DNA of 64,000 nucleotides, taken from NCBI GenBank assembly GCA_903874965.1, contig CAIQUD010000054.1, positions 1 to 64,000 of the forward strand, given 5' to 3'. Shown here piece by piece: positions 37,774 to 48,156 of this stretch (positions within the stretch are counted from its first letter, which is position 1; the number at the start of each line of letters is the position of its first letter). The DNA is from an uncultured Actinomycetes bacterium (GTDB taxonomy: Bacteria; Actinomycetota; Acidimicrobiia; Acidimicrobiales; RAAP-2). A model generated the notes under the pieces. The model saw only the letters and a list, made by a program, of their open reading frames with translations, had not been told where the DNA came from and did not search any database. A program made the translations under genes and the position numbers.

Positions 37774-39366
37774 ATGGAGAATGAAGTTGGTGGCGCTCAA
37801 CGTCCCGAAGGCGACTCCGCCCGACGACACCTCGTTGCCGCCCGAGGAATGGCAAACCGCGGTGCCACGGTTGACCCAACGACTCGGCTGAAGTTCATTC
37901 GAAGAGCGCTGACCTACCTCCTCAATCCAATTCTGAGCCGACAACACCTCGTCAATCAGGAGCTGATCACCGCCCAGGAAATTGCCATTGGAGACGCGCT
38001 TGCCATGGGAAGCGACCTTCGAGCTGACCAGAGAGCTGAGCTGAGAGCCACCGAGAACCAACTTCGAGAAGCTTTGCAACGGCTTGACCGAAAATACTTA
38101 TCGACACTCGCAGATGCTTCCGCCTTTGCAACAACGAACGAAGTTGCCCTCTCGCTCGACAACGAGTTGGTGCTGACCACTCCTCAAGGTCCGCCACTTC
38201 AAGCACCGCGAAGCGGCAAGGGCCTCTCGGTCACTGTTCATGGCGACTGGCAAGCGTTTAATGGCCTCGCTGCAGCTGCACGCCGTCTCGTCGTTGATCT
38301 CGTGAGCGCTGGCGTTGATGTTTCGGTCGCTGATTTCGACTCAGGTGCAACTCGGGCTGGAGCATTTGTTGACGATCCAATCGCGGGTCTCAATCGATCA
38401 ACCGACAACACCATCCATCTTTGGGCAGTCAACGTGAACGAATTTGGTCGCGTCAGTCATGACGAGCTTCATCCAACCAATCGACGGCGGTACAACATCG
38501 CTACTTGGTACTGGGAAATGGAAGACGTTCCCGCTCGCTTTGCCGAAACGGCTCGCCGACCCGATGAACTTTGGGCACCGAGTCCATTGGTCCGTTCGGC
38601 ATTTCTCGGCTCGACCAATGCACCAATTGTGCTGGTCCATCCTTCAATTCGACCCATGGTGCAAGCCAGTACTCGGGAACAAGTGTTGAGCGACCTCGGA
38701 ATTTCAACGACCAAGCTCGTCGTGCTCGTGAGCTTCGATGCTCGTTCGGTCGCTAATCGCAAGAATCCACTTGGCTCCATTGAGGCATTTCGTCGCGCCT
38801 TCGGTGCCAACGCGGCAGAAGCAGTGCTCGTGGTGAAGGCGCACTCGCTGTCTGACCATGATGCCTACGCCAGCAGGCTTCGATCGGAACTCGCAAGCAT
38901 CAATGGCGTCCTCATTGAGGAAGCGATCACTGATCAGGCATTCACCGACCTCTTGGCGGCGGCCGATGTCTATCTGTCCCTCCACCGGTGCGAGGGATTC
39001 GGGCTCGGCATGGCCGAAGCGATGCTGCTCGGCAAACCAGTTGTCGCCACGGGGTTCTCGGGAAACCGAGCCTTCATGAACCTTGGCAATAGTTGTCTCG
39101 TTGGCTACACCGTTCGTCCATTGGACGCTGCGGATCTCGCGCTTCATCCCGACCAGACCGATGCCTACGATCTCGGATCGCTTTGGGCGGAGCCCGATCT
39201 TGACCAAGCGGCCTCGTGGCTTCTCCTGCTCCAGACCGACGAAACTCTGCGGGTAGGAATTGGTAAACGTGCCCGCCTAAGCGCAGCTCAGACTTTTGAT
39301 CCCGCTCGGACCAGCCAAGTCATGGTGAACAGACTCTGGGAACTCCATGACCAACTGAACCCTTGA
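37774..39366 (+). CDS. Glycosyltransferase (GT4-like) with extra N-terminal region
   Basis: 'YNIATWYWEMEDVPARFAETARRPDELWAPSPLVRSAF', 'LSLHRCEGFGLGMAEAMLLGKPVVATGFSGNRAFM'. Confidence 0.85.
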   Translation: MENEVGGAQRPEGDSARRHLVAARGMANRGATVDPTTRLKFIRRALTYLLNPILSRQHLVNQELITAQEIAIGDALAMGSDLRADQRAELRATENQLREALQRLDRKYLSTLADASAFATTNEVALSLDNELVLTTPQGPPLQAPRSGKGLSVTVHGDWQAFNGLAAAARRLVVDLVSAGVDVSVADFDSGATRAGAFVDDPIAGLNRSTDNTIHLWAVNVNEFGRVSHDELHPTNRRRYNIATWYWEMEDVPARFAETARRPDELWAPSPLVRSAFLGSTNAPIVLVHPSIRPMVQASTREQVLSDLGISTTKLVVLVSFDARSVANRKNPLGSIEAFRRAFGANAAEAVLVVKAHSLSDHDAYASRLRSELASINGVLIEEAITDQAFTDLLAAADVYLSLHRCEGFGLGMAEAMLLGKPVVATGFSGNRAFMNLGNSCLVGYTVRPLDAADLALHPDQTDAYDLGSLWAEPDLDQAASWLLLLQTDETLRVGIGKRARLSAAQTFDPARTSQVMVNRLWELHDQLNP

Positions 39367-39383
39367 CCCACTAGGGGCAATGG

Positions 39384-40544
39384 TTAGGCAGTGTGGGGCA
39401 TGCAGAGATCGTCGTATTCCGCGATGACAATTGGCAACGCGTTCTCGCCACATGCCGGACACTCAGGATCGCGACGAACCTTGAACGTCCTGAAGGACTC
39501 TTCAAGTGCATCAAAGGCGAGTAGTCGACCAATGAGTGGGTCGCCAAGCTTCAAGATCATCTTGATTGCCTCAAGCGCCTGAATCGACCCAACAATTCCT
39601 GGAAGAACTCCCAGCACGCCAGCTTCGGCACATGATGGTGCCAATTCGGCGGGAGGCGGCTCAGGGATGAGGCATCGGTAGCAAGGGCCGTTGTAGGGAT
39701 CAAAGACCGTTACCTGGCCTTCGAAGCGGAAGATCGAGCCGTGGACCACCGGGATCTTCTTGAGCAAAGCCGCATCGTTGACGAGGTACCGAGTTGGAAA
39801 GTTGTCCGTTCCATCAACAATGACGTCGTAGCCGTCAATGATGTCCAAGATGTTGTCAGCACCGAGGCGGGTGTCGTAGGTCGTGACCTCAAGATCGGGA
39901 TTGATCGAGGTGAGCGCCACCTTGGCCGAGTCCACCTTGCGCATGCCAACGCGGTCGAGGTTGTGAAGAATCTGTCGTTGCAAATTAGATTCGTCGACGA
40001 CATCCATATCAATGATGCCAATGTGGCCAACACCAGCAGCAGCCAGATAGAGCGCCGAGGGTGAACCAAGACCCCCGGCACCGAGCATCAGCACCTTGGC
40101 GTCAAGCAACTGTTGCTGACCTTTTTCACCTACTTCAGGCAGGAGGAGGTGACGCTGGTAGCGATTGCGCTGCGCTGGCGTCAGCGTGCGGGGAGTAGTC
40201 CAAGGAAGACCACTGTCCTTCCACTTATTGAAGCCACCAATGACCGAGGTCACATCGCTGTAGCCAAGATCTTGCAGGGTCTTTGCGGCGAAGGCAGACC
40301 GGACTCCACCTGCGCAGTAGACGACGACCGGCGCAGTCTTGTTCGGCAGCTTCCCTTCAACTTGGAATTCCAGGTGACCTCGTGGGAGATGAATCGCACC
40401 GGGCACGGCACCTTGTTCATACTCGTCGGGTTCGCGCACATCGAGAAACGCAACCGTCCCGACGAGGTCTGCCACGTCGGCAGGCTCCGCTTCGACGATT
40501 TCCGACTTTGCTGCATTTAAGAGGTCACGGGGGGTGGACATCAA
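39384..40544 (-). CDS. Rhodanese-MoeB/ThiF fusion adenylyltransferase/sulfurtransferase
   Basis: N-terminal rhodanese 'FLDVREPDEYEQGAVPGAIHLP...VVYCAGGVRSAFAAKTLQDLGY' followed by ThiF/MoeB 'GAGGLGSPSALYLAAAGVGHIGIIDMDVVDESNLQRQILH'. Confidence 0.93.
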   Translation of the reverse strand: MMSTPRDLLNAAKSEIVEAEPADVADLVGTVAFLDVREPDEYEQGAVPGAIHLPRGHLEFQVEGKLPNKTAPVVVYCAGGVRSAFAAKTLQDLGYSDVTSVIGGFNKWKDSGLPWTTPRTLTPAQRNRYQRHLLLPEVGEKGQQQLLDAKVLMLGAGGLGSPSALYLAAAGVGHIGIIDMDVVDESNLQRQILHNLDRVGMRKVDSAKVALTSINPDLEVTTYDTRLGADNILDIIDGYDVIVDGTDNFPTRYLVNDAALLKKIPVVHGSIFRFEGQVTVFDPYNGPCYRCLIPEPPPAELAPSCAEAGVLGVLPGIVGSIQALEAIKMILKLGDPLIGRLLAFDALEESFRTFKVRRDPECPACGENALPIVIAEYDDLCMPHTA

Positions 40545-40615
40545 GGCTCCTCCACTGGGTTCGTTAAAACCCTACCAGTTAGGTCAACAATCCGATCCGC
40601 GTCTAGAACCACAGT

Positions 40616-41275
40616 GTGGATCTGCACGAAGTCCTCTCAAAGCGACGTATGTGCCGGAGCTTCTCGACGACACCGCTCGATCATGACCTCGTCATGGCGC
40701 TCACTGATGACGCCCTTAGAGCCCCGTCTGCCGGGAACAGCCAGGGCGTCGCTGTTCTTGTCCTCGAAGACGATGCACACCGAACCGCGTACTGGATGGC
40801 ATCGACCGATGCGGCATGGCGGGAGCAGAGCAAGCGCTACCAAGCAATGTCACGAGCACCGGTCATCGTGCTCGTTCTGTGTTCGCCTTCGATGTACGTC
40901 AATCGCTACGCAGCTCCAGACAAAGCGTCTTCAGGTCTTGGAGAGTCAGACGAAGTCTGGCCGGTTCCCTATTGGCATGGTGATGCTGCGTTTGCCACGA
41001 TGGCGCTCCTTCTCGGAGCAGCGTCAGAAGAACTTGGGGCTGCGTTTCTCGGAACCTTTCGGAACGAGGAAAACATTCTCAAAGCCTTTGAGGTTCCCGA
41101 TACTTGGCGGCTCTTCGGCACGGTGCTGCTGGGCCACCCTGACGGCGATGACCACCCTTCGGCTTCGCTCCAACGGACTCGGTCGCGAGCAGACCGAGTA
41201 CACCTCGGAACGTTTCACGACCGTCCTGGAACTAGCGAAGTTGACGAAGGTAACGAAGCAGGGTTCGGAGACTGA
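40616..41275 (+). CDS. Nitroreductase-family flavoprotein
   Basis: 'LSKRRMCRSFSTTPLDHDLVMALTDDALRAPSAGNSQGVAVLVLED', 'AAFATMALLLGAASEELGAAFLG'. Confidence 0.85.
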   Translation: MDLHEVLSKRRMCRSFSTTPLDHDLVMALTDDALRAPSAGNSQGVAVLVLEDDAHRTAYWMASTDAAWREQSKRYQAMSRAPVIVLVLCSPSMYVNRYAAPDKASSGLGESDEVWPVPYWHGDAAFATMALLLGAASEELGAAFLGTFRNEENILKAFEVPDTWRLFGTVLLGHPDGDDHPSASLQRTRSRADRVHLGTFHDRPGTSEVDEGNEAGFGD

Positions 41276-42698
41276 AGGCCGTTCCTCCGCGCGTCTGGTA
41301 GCCGCTGTCCGACTCAGAACGACCTGGACCAGCAATGTCCAAGTGCGCCCACGTGGTTGATCCAACGAACTCTTCTAAGAACAACGCCGCAGAGATCGAT
41401 CCAGCCACGCCGGTCTTGCCAATGTTCTTCATGTCCGCGATTTCGGAATCGATGTGACTTCGAAATTGCGGAGGAAGCGGCATTGGCCAATTGTGCTCAC
41501 CCTCTAGTGCTCCAGCGTCAAACAATGCCGTTGAGAGTGCAGGGTCATTGGCGTAGGCAGCGGCGATATCTCCAAGTGCAACTACCTGAGCGCCAGTGAG
41601 CGTGGCCACGTCAATCATCGTCGTGGGCTCGAGTTCGGCTCCGAGGCAGAGGGCGTCCGCCAAGATGATTCGTCCTTCGGCGTCGGTGTTCAAAATCTCC
41701 ATGGTCTTGCCATTGCGGGCAGTCAAAACATCGCCTGGACGAATTGCCGTTCCTGAAGGCATGTTCTCGGTCATTGGAGCAATGGCGGTCACCTTGACCT
41801 TGACCCCAAGTGCCTCGCAGGCAGACAAGGCGGCCAAGACAACCGCCGCTCCTGACATGTCGGTCTTCATCGTCATCATTCCCGCACCGGTCTTGAGCGA
41901 GAGGCCACCCGAGTCAAAGGTCACGCCTTTGCCAACGAGGACAACGTGACGAGTCTTCGCCGTGGCTTTCGCCGGCGTGTAGGTGCCACGAACAAGGCGA
42001 GGAGGTTCGGCCGATCCTTGAGCAACACCGAGAAGGCCACCGAGTCGTTCTTTCTCGATTCGGGCCTTCTCCCAAACTTCGACCTTCGTCAAGGGTCCAC
42101 TGGTCTTCAGGCGAGCCGCAGAACGCTTGGCCATCTCCGTTGGTGAAAGGTGCCCTGGCGGCTCATTGATCAAGTCCTTGGCGAATTCCACGGCCGCAGC
42201 AATGACTCGCGCTGCCTCAACGGAGCGTTCGAGACCTGTTCGACTTGACGAAGCAACGGTGAGTGACCCGATGCTTCGCTCTGGAGATGATCGGTGGGTA
42301 TTGAACTTGTAGGTCGCAAGAAGCGCCCCCGTGGCTGCTGCCTCTTGTGCCGATGCGTCGCCACCAGGCACGACGAGTGCAAGTGAGGCGCCTGCAGACG
42401 TCGAACGAGTGGCCGAAGCGCCAAAGCGTCTCCATCCCTCGGCGTCACCACTGCCAACGCCAATCAGCAGCAGCGTTGCACCTTCGAAGGATCTGATCGC
42501 AAACACCGATCCAGGAGCTGCCGAAAATGACGCTGTCGTTGCCCAAGCCGCGTCGACAGCAGTCGGAACCTCGATTCCGGCAATCGTAGGAAGTACCCCG
42601 GCGGCAAATCCGATTGCTGGTGTCGCAAGAACTGGGATGGCGAGGACATCTACCTTCTCAAGTTCCGTCAACTTTGCTACAGCTACTGGCACGGACAT
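41232..42698 (-). CDS. pepA: Leucyl aminopeptidase (M17)
   Basis: 'VGKGVTFDSGGLSLKTGAGMMTMKTDMSGAAVVLAAL', 'ILNTDAEGRIILADAL'. Confidence 0.95.
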   Translation of the reverse strand: MSVPVAVAKLTELEKVDVLAIPVLATPAIGFAAGVLPTIAGIEVPTAVDAAWATTASFSAAPGSVFAIRSFEGATLLLIGVGSGDAEGWRRFGASATRSTSAGASLALVVPGGDASAQEAAATGALLATYKFNTHRSSPERSIGSLTVASSSRTGLERSVEAARVIAAAVEFAKDLINEPPGHLSPTEMAKRSAARLKTSGPLTKVEVWEKARIEKERLGGLLGVAQGSAEPPRLVRGTYTPAKATAKTRHVVLVGKGVTFDSGGLSLKTGAGMMTMKTDMSGAAVVLAALSACEALGVKVKVTAIAPMTENMPSGTAIRPGDVLTARNGKTMEILNTDAEGRIILADALCLGAELEPTTMIDVATLTGAQVVALGDIAAAYANDPALSTALFDAGALEGEHNWPMPLPPQFRSHIDSEIADMKNIGKTGVAGSISAALFLEEFVGSTTWAHLDIAGPGRSESDSGYQTRGGTAFSLRTLLRYLRQLR

Positions 42699-42743
42699 TG
42701 GGCTCCTCTCGAAAGGTGGCACTGCGAACTTCTTCGAACTCGA

Positions 42744-43295
42744 TCAGGTTGTTGGTCCAACCGAACGAGTCCGAAGGAGATGATCTCCATCTTGCCAGCG
42801 TGCAAGGGTCCATGCGAGATCAGAGAGTCGATTGAGATAGGCGCGAACGAGGCCGCTCTCCCCTTCGAGGCTCACGGCGGTGCGCTCCGCCCGCCGGACG
42901 ACCGTCCTGCACACGTCGAGTGTGGCGGAAAGGCGATTGCCTCCAGGAACAACAAACTCCTTCAGTGGTTCAAAGCGTGCCGTGTAGGTGTCAATGTGGC
43001 CTTCGAGCCGCTCGACCATCGCCTCAGAAACCTTCGTTGCCCCGTCGACTAATTTGCTCCGATTTTCGGCATCGGTTGCCACTTCAGCCATCAGCACCCA
43101 CAGATCACGCTCCACTTCAATGAGCAAGAGATCAAGCTCGGAACCTTCGCCGGTTTCTGCTCGGGCAAGTCCAAGAAATGCCTGCGCCTCATCAACAGCG
43201 CCGAGGACTTCAATAGCTGCGTCGTTCTTCGCAACTCGACCTCCATAGAGGAGTCCCGTTGTTCCGTCATCGCCTTTTCGAGTGTAAATCTTCAC
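42744..43295 (-). CDS. PduO-type cob(I)alamin adenosyltransferase
   Basis: 'MKIYTRKGDDGTTGLLYGGRVAKND...VPGGNRLSATLDVCRTVVRRAERTAVSL...YLNRLSDLAWTLAR'. Confidence 0.92.
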   Translation of the reverse strand: MKIYTRKGDDGTTGLLYGGRVAKNDAAIEVLGAVDEAQAFLGLARAETGEGSELDLLLIEVERDLWVLMAEVATDAENRSKLVDGATKVSEAMVERLEGHIDTYTARFEPLKEFVVPGGNRLSATLDVCRTVVRRAERTAVSLEGESGLVRAYLNRLSDLAWTLARWQDGDHLLRTRSVGPTT

Positions 43296-43377
43296 GTAAC
43301 CAACCTACCGGTGGCGTCGAGGGACTATTCGCCCAAATGTTTAAGCACCGGTGGGTGACTTGTAGCCTGAGATGACC

Positions 43378-46300
43378 ATGCCGCGCAGCCCGTTCCTTGC
43401 TCAACGCCTCTCCATTGATGATTCCCCCTACCTCGCAGCGTTGCGGGAACGAGTCCTCATTTTTGATGGTGCCGTTGGCACCAACTTGCAGTTGCTTGAC
43501 CTGAGCGCGGAGGACTTTGGTGGTGAGCACTTGGCTGGGTGCAATGAACATCTCGTCAAGACTCGACCCGACGTCATCACGACCCTCCACGAGCAGTTCT
43601 TGGACGTTGGTTGCGATGTCATTGAAACCAACACCTTCGGTTCGTTCTCGCTCGTACTGGCCGAATACGACCTTGCTGATCAGGCAGCCTCGCTGACAAG
43701 GACCGCTACTGACCTCGCTCGAGCCGCAGCATCATCATTCTCAACAGCAACGAAGCCCCGATTTGTCGCAGGGTCAATGGGGCCAGGCACAAAGTTCCCG
43801 ACACTTGGACAGATTGCATACGTTGATCTCCGAGCAAGCTACGTCGAGCAAGCCATCGCACTCCTTGAAGGCGGCTCAGACCTCTTCCTCGTCGAAACCA
43901 TGTTCGACCTGCTTGGCGCCAAGGCTGCGATTAATGCCTGCAAGATCGCAATGGAAGAAGTTGGTCGCCGAATCCCGATCCAAGTCCAGGTCACCATTGA
44001 ACTGACTGGTCGCATGCTTCCAGGAACAGAAATCGGCGCGGCGCTGACGGCGATCGAAGCCATGGGTGTTGACGTCATCGGCCTCAACTGCGCAACTGGT
44101 CCGCAGGAGATGGGAGAACCGCTTCGCTATCTTGCCGAGCACTCACGCCTCCCGATTTCTTGCCTTCCGAATGCCGGTCTCCCTTCGGTCGTCAATGGCG
44201 CCATGCACTACGACCTGACGCCTGACCAACTCGCTGAGTATCACCATCAATTCATAACTGAACTCGGTGTTTCTGCCGTTGGGGGTTGCTGCGGCACCAC
44301 GCCAGCGCATCTTGCTGCGGTCGTGGCTCGATGTGGAGGAAGTACGCCACTGCAACGTTCCATTGACCATGAGCCTGCACTGGCATCGATTTACACGTCG
44401 GTTCCATTCGTCCAAGACAGTTCATTCCTCATTGTCGGTGAGCGGACGAACGCCAATGGCTCGAAGAAGTTTCGAGAGGCAATGCTCGACGGCGACTGGG
44501 ACACGACGACCGCAATGGCGAAGAGCCAAGTCGGCGAGGGCTCTCACGTCATTGACGTCTGCGTCGACTACACCGGAGCCGACGGCGTAGCCGACATGGA
44601 AGCCGTTGTCAGCCGATTGGCGACCCAGGCAACGGTTCCAATCATGGTCGACACCACCGAAGCGCCAGTCGCAGCGACGGCACTCCGCTGGCTCGGCGGC
44701 AGAGCAATCCTCAACTCCGTCAACCTTGAGGAAGGGAGCGGCGACGGGACGAGATTGCAGTCCTTTCTGCTGCTCGCCAGAGAATTTGGTGCCGCCGTTG
44801 TTGCCACGTGCATTGATGAGGAAGGTCAAGCTCGAACCGCCGAGTGGAAGCTCCGTTCGGCCCAGGCAATCTACGAGCTTGCCGTCAACGAGTACGGCCT
44901 TGCCCCAGAAGACTTGGTCTTTGACGCACTCGCTCTCCCCCTTTCCACGGGCATGGAAGAGTCCCGACGCGATGGCATTGAAACCATCGAGGGGATTCGC
45001 GCCATCAAGGCGGCGCTTCCTGGAGTGTCGACCATTTTGGGTCTCTCGAATGTCAGTTTCGGGCTGAATCCTGCAGCCCGTCAGGTCCTCAATTCGGTAT
45101 TCCTCCATGAGTGCGTCCAAGCGGGGCTCGATGCAGCGATTGTTCACGCCTCAAAGATTGTGCCGCTCTCGAAAATTGACGAAGAGGCTCGAACCGTGTG
45201 TCTCGACCTCATCTATGACCGCCGCAGCGAAGGCTATGACCCGCTTGCTCGCTTGCTCCAATTGTTCGAAGGCAAGACGGTGGCAAAGGCCGCTTCCACC
45301 TTGAATCTCGATGGTCCGGTCGATGAGCGACTGGCCCAGCGAATCATTGATGGCAACCGTGTTGGCCTTGAGGAAGATCTCGAACTCGCAATTCTCGAAG
45401 GATTCGCTCCCTTGACGATTGTGAACGACGTGCTGCTTGAAGGCATGAAGGTCGTTGGCGAACGCTTTGCCTCCGGCGAGATGCAACTTCCCTTTGTGTT
45501 GTCCTCCGCAGAGACCATGAAGCAAGCGGTCTCCTACCTCGAACCAAAGATGGAGAAGGCCGACCAAGGTGGCAAGGGCACGCTGGTGTTGGCGACCGTC
45601 AAAGGTGACGTCCACGACATTGGCAAGAACTTGGTGGACATCATCTTCACCAACAATGGCTATGAGGTCATCAACCTCGGCATCAAGGTTGGTGTGGCAG
45701 AGATGCTCCAAGCAGTTGAAGAGCATCAAGCTGACGCTCTTGGCATGTCCGGCCTCTTGGTGAAGTCGACGCTCATCATGAAGGAGAACTTGGACGAGAT
45801 GAACAAGCGAGGGCTTGCTCATGTCCCCGTGTTGCTCGGTGGTGCCGCACTCACGAGGACCTACGTCGAGCGCGACCTTAGAACGCTCTATGAAGGAAGG
45901 GTCTTCTATGGTCGAGATGCCTTCGAGGGCTTGCGCGTCATGGATCAACTGCAAGCAATGAAGAAGTCCGGCAATGACGATCCCCTTTTCGGCCGCGAGA
46001 TCTCAGAGAAGAACGTCAACCGCAGATTCCGGACCGGAGAAGAGGCAACTGAAGGTCTCCCCGATCGCGCCCCGAGTGTTGTTGCCGACAATCCCCTCTT
46101 TCCTCCACCATTTTTGGGGAGCCGAGTGGCGAAGGGTATCGCGCTTGACGAAATCGCCAGTTATCTCAACCTCACTGCACTGTTCCGAAATCAATGGGGT
46201 TTTCGACCAGAAGGTGACGAGGATGACGCTGCGTTCAAGGTGCGCGTCTCCGCACTCCTTCGAGAAGAGTTCGCCAAGGCAAAGGCACAAGATCTGCTGA

Positions 46301-46881
46301 TTCCCCAAGTTGCCTATGGCCACTTCCCCGCAAACGCCGATGGTCAGGACTTAATTATTTGGACCGACGACACTCGTTCGAAGGAACAAACGCGTTTCCA
46401 CTTCCCCCGCCAAGGTGCCGATCCTCACCTTTGTATCGCTGACTTCTTCCGATCAACAGCAAGCGGCGACGCCGACTACGCATCATTCATGGTGGTGACG
46501 ATGGGGAGTCGAGTCTCCGAGCGGGCAAAGGAACTGTTCGACGAGAACAAGTATCAGGAGTATCTCTTCCTTCACGGGCTCGGTGTGGAGATGGCCGAAG
46601 CGCTCGCAGAGTTCTGGCACCACCGCATCCGAGAAGAATTGGGATTTGTTGAAGAAGATGGTCCGACGCTCACCGGACTCTTCCGTCAGCAATATCGAGG
46701 TGGTCGCTACTCATGGGGCTACCCGGCGTGCCCGAACTTGGAAGATAACGCCAAGGTGGTCGAACTTCTTGAAGCATCACGAATCGGCGTTGAGGTGTCT
46801 GATGGCTTCCAGCTTCACCCTGAACAAACAACGGACGCCATCATTTGCCATCACCCGCAGTCGAAGTACTTCATCGCCTAA
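43378..46881 (+). CDS. metH: Cobalamin-dependent methionine synthase
   Basis: Hcy, pterin, B12 ('VKGDVHDIGKNLVDIIFTNNGYEVINLG') and SAM activation domains all visible; ATG at 43372 or 43378. Confidence 0.97.
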   Translation: MPRSPFLAQRLSIDDSPYLAALRERVLIFDGAVGTNLQLLDLSAEDFGGEHLAGCNEHLVKTRPDVITTLHEQFLDVGCDVIETNTFGSFSLVLAEYDLADQAASLTRTATDLARAAASSFSTATKPRFVAGSMGPGTKFPTLGQIAYVDLRASYVEQAIALLEGGSDLFLVETMFDLLGAKAAINACKIAMEEVGRRIPIQVQVTIELTGRMLPGTEIGAALTAIEAMGVDVIGLNCATGPQEMGEPLRYLAEHSRLPISCLPNAGLPSVVNGAMHYDLTPDQLAEYHHQFITELGVSAVGGCCGTTPAHLAAVVARCGGSTPLQRSIDHEPALASIYTSVPFVQDSSFLIVGERTNANGSKKFREAMLDGDWDTTTAMAKSQVGEGSHVIDVCVDYTGADGVADMEAVVSRLATQATVPIMVDTTEAPVAATALRWLGGRAILNSVNLEEGSGDGTRLQSFLLLAREFGAAVVATCIDEEGQARTAEWKLRSAQAIYELAVNEYGLAPEDLVFDALALPLSTGMEESRRDGIETIEGIRAIKAALPGVSTILGLSNVSFGLNPAARQVLNSVFLHECVQAGLDAAIVHASKIVPLSKIDEEARTVCLDLIYDRRSEGYDPLARLLQLFEGKTVAKAASTLNLDGPVDERLAQRIIDGNRVGLEEDLELAILEGFAPLTIVNDVLLEGMKVVGERFASGEMQLPFVLSSAETMKQAVSYLEPKMEKADQGGKGTLVLATVKGDVHDIGKNLVDIIFTNNGYEVINLGIKVGVAEMLQAVEEHQADALGMSGLLVKSTLIMKENLDEMNKRGLAHVPVLLGGAALTRTYVERDLRTLYEGRVFYGRDAFEGLRVMDQLQAMKKSGNDDPLFGREISEKNVNRRFRTGEEATEGLPDRAPSVVADNPLFPPPFLGSRVAKGIALDEIASYLNLTALFRNQWGFRPEGDEDDAAFKVRVSALLREEFAKAKAQDLLIPQVAYGHFPANADGQDLIIWTDDTRSKEQTRFHFPRQGADPHLCIADFFRSTASGDADYASFMVVTMGSRVSERAKELFDENKYQEYLFLHGLGVEMAEALAEFWHHRIREELGFVEEDGPTLTGLFRQQYRGGRYSWGYPACPNLEDNAKVVELLEASRIGVEVSDGFQLHPEQTTDAIICHHPQSKYFIA

Positions 46882-46891
46882 CGGCAATGCT

Positions 46892-46923
46892 GTCTGAGGC
46901 TCAGCTCATGAGATTCCTCAGAC
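46892..46923 (+). terminator. Stem-loop after metH
   Basis: GTCTGAGG (46892-46899) perfectly complementary to CCTCAGAC (46916-46923); no U-tract. Confidence 0.5.
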
Positions 46924-46945
46924 CTCACGATTCTTGACTTCTCTG

Positions 46946-47317
46946 TCAGCCTGAGGATGTTCCCCGCCGGTTCGGTCGTTTGCCAGTAATGAGCGATCTT
47001 TTGTACTGACGAACGGTCATGCCGCCGGCATCAAGACGCTCGCGACGTCGAACTGCCTCATCCCGCCAAATTGGATGGTGATACCACTCATACGCAGTCG
47101 ATCCACCAAGCGGAACCAGAACCACATGGCACGAAGCCGCCTCGCAATCATGGTCATCACAGACAAGATGCGTGCATCGACGATGATCATGTGGTTCATC
47201 GACGCAGCGATGACCATCATGCCAACGCCCGCCAACAGCTATTCCGAAAAGGAGATATCGGAGCTCTTCGGTCAACCGACCGAGCAATGAACGATGGATG
47301 ATCGGTGGAGCCACCAT
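46946..47317 (-). CDS. Uncharacterised His/Cys-rich small protein (reading frame uncertain)
   Basis: 123-aa ORF '...RWHDGHRCVDEPHDHRRCTHLVCDDHDCEAASCHVVLVPLGGSTAYEWYHHPIWRDEAV...'; competing frames exist. Confidence 0.4.
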   Translation of the reverse strand: MVAPPIIHRSLLGRLTEELRYLLFGIAVGGRWHDGHRCVDEPHDHRRCTHLVCDDHDCEAASCHVVLVPLGGSTAYEWYHHPIWRDEAVRRRERLDAGGMTVRQYKRSLITGKRPNRRGTSSG

Positions 47318-47322
47318 TCGCG

Positions 47323-48156
47323 TTAAGGGGCGACGAAGTTCGTCACCAGCGTTCCTATGCCTTCAATGGTGCTGGTCAGCTGCTTCCCGGGCTTCAAATA
47401 GCGCGGTGGCGTCAGCGCGAAGCCGGCACCCGCGGGGGTCCCAGTGAAGAGCACATCGCCACACTTGAGCGCAAGGTGCTTCGTCACATCAACAAGCAAT
47501 GGAACAACGCCTCGGAGCATCTTCGACGTCCGACTGTGCTGCACGATGACGCCATCAATCGCGCAAGAAAGTTCAAGGTCATCTCGGTTGGAGAGTTCAT
47601 CGGGGGTCACAATCCAAGGACCGATCGGACCAAACCCCGGAGAGGACTTTCCTAAGGAGAATTGACGCCCTGCAGCGAACTGCACCACTCGATCCGAGAG
47701 ATCTTGACCAATCGTCACTCCTGCAACGGCATCCCAGGCTTCATCGGCGGTGAGCTGAAAGGCATCTCTCCCCATCACAATGACGAGTTCCACTTCCCAG
47801 TCAACCGTGGCGGAGGGAAGCGTGACCAGTTCATTGGGGCCAGCAAGCGAGGTCGGGAACTTGGCAAACGTCACTGGCTCGGCTGCGAGTTCAATATCCA
47901 TTTCGGCTGCATGATCGGCGTAGTTCACTCCAATGGCCATTGACTGCGGAGGTGCAGGAACAGGAAGGGTCAACTCTTCCATGGCAAAGACTCGACCAAG
48001 GGGCTTTTCCTGCTCGATGAACGCCTTGACCTCAGGAAGTCGCCGAATGGTCTCCATTGGATCAGCGCTCAGACGCCCGCCCGATGCCTCCTCAAGGTCA
48101 ATCGCTAGGTCCCCAACGAGGACATGGGCGCGATGGTTGAGGGCGGCGAAGCGCAT
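47323..48156 (-). CDS. Fumarylacetoacetate hydrolase-family protein
   Basis: 'MAIGVNYADHAAEMD', 'TVDWEVELVIVMGRDAFQLTADEAWDAVAGVTIGQDLSDR', 'GDVLFTGTPAGAGFA'. Confidence 0.92.
   Translation of the reverse strand: MRFAALNHRAHVLVGDLAIDLEEASGGRLSADPMETIRRLPEVKAFIEQEKPLGRVFAMEELTLPVPAPPQSMAIGVNYADHAAEMDIELAAEPVTFAKFPTSLAGPNELVTLPSATVDWEVELVIVMGRDAFQLTADEAWDAVAGVTIGQDLSDRVVQFAAGRQFSLGKSSPGFGPIGPWIVTPDELSNRDDLELSCAIDGVIVQHSRTSKMLRGVVPLLVDVTKHLALKCGDVLFTGTPAGAGFALTPPRYLKPGKQLTSTIEGIGTLVTNFVAP

Noticed and set aside
43296-43377. Cobalamin riboswitch upstream of metH
   Set aside because: Only about 80 nt between pduO and metH, and no recognisable B12-box; a leaderless-type -10 is present instead
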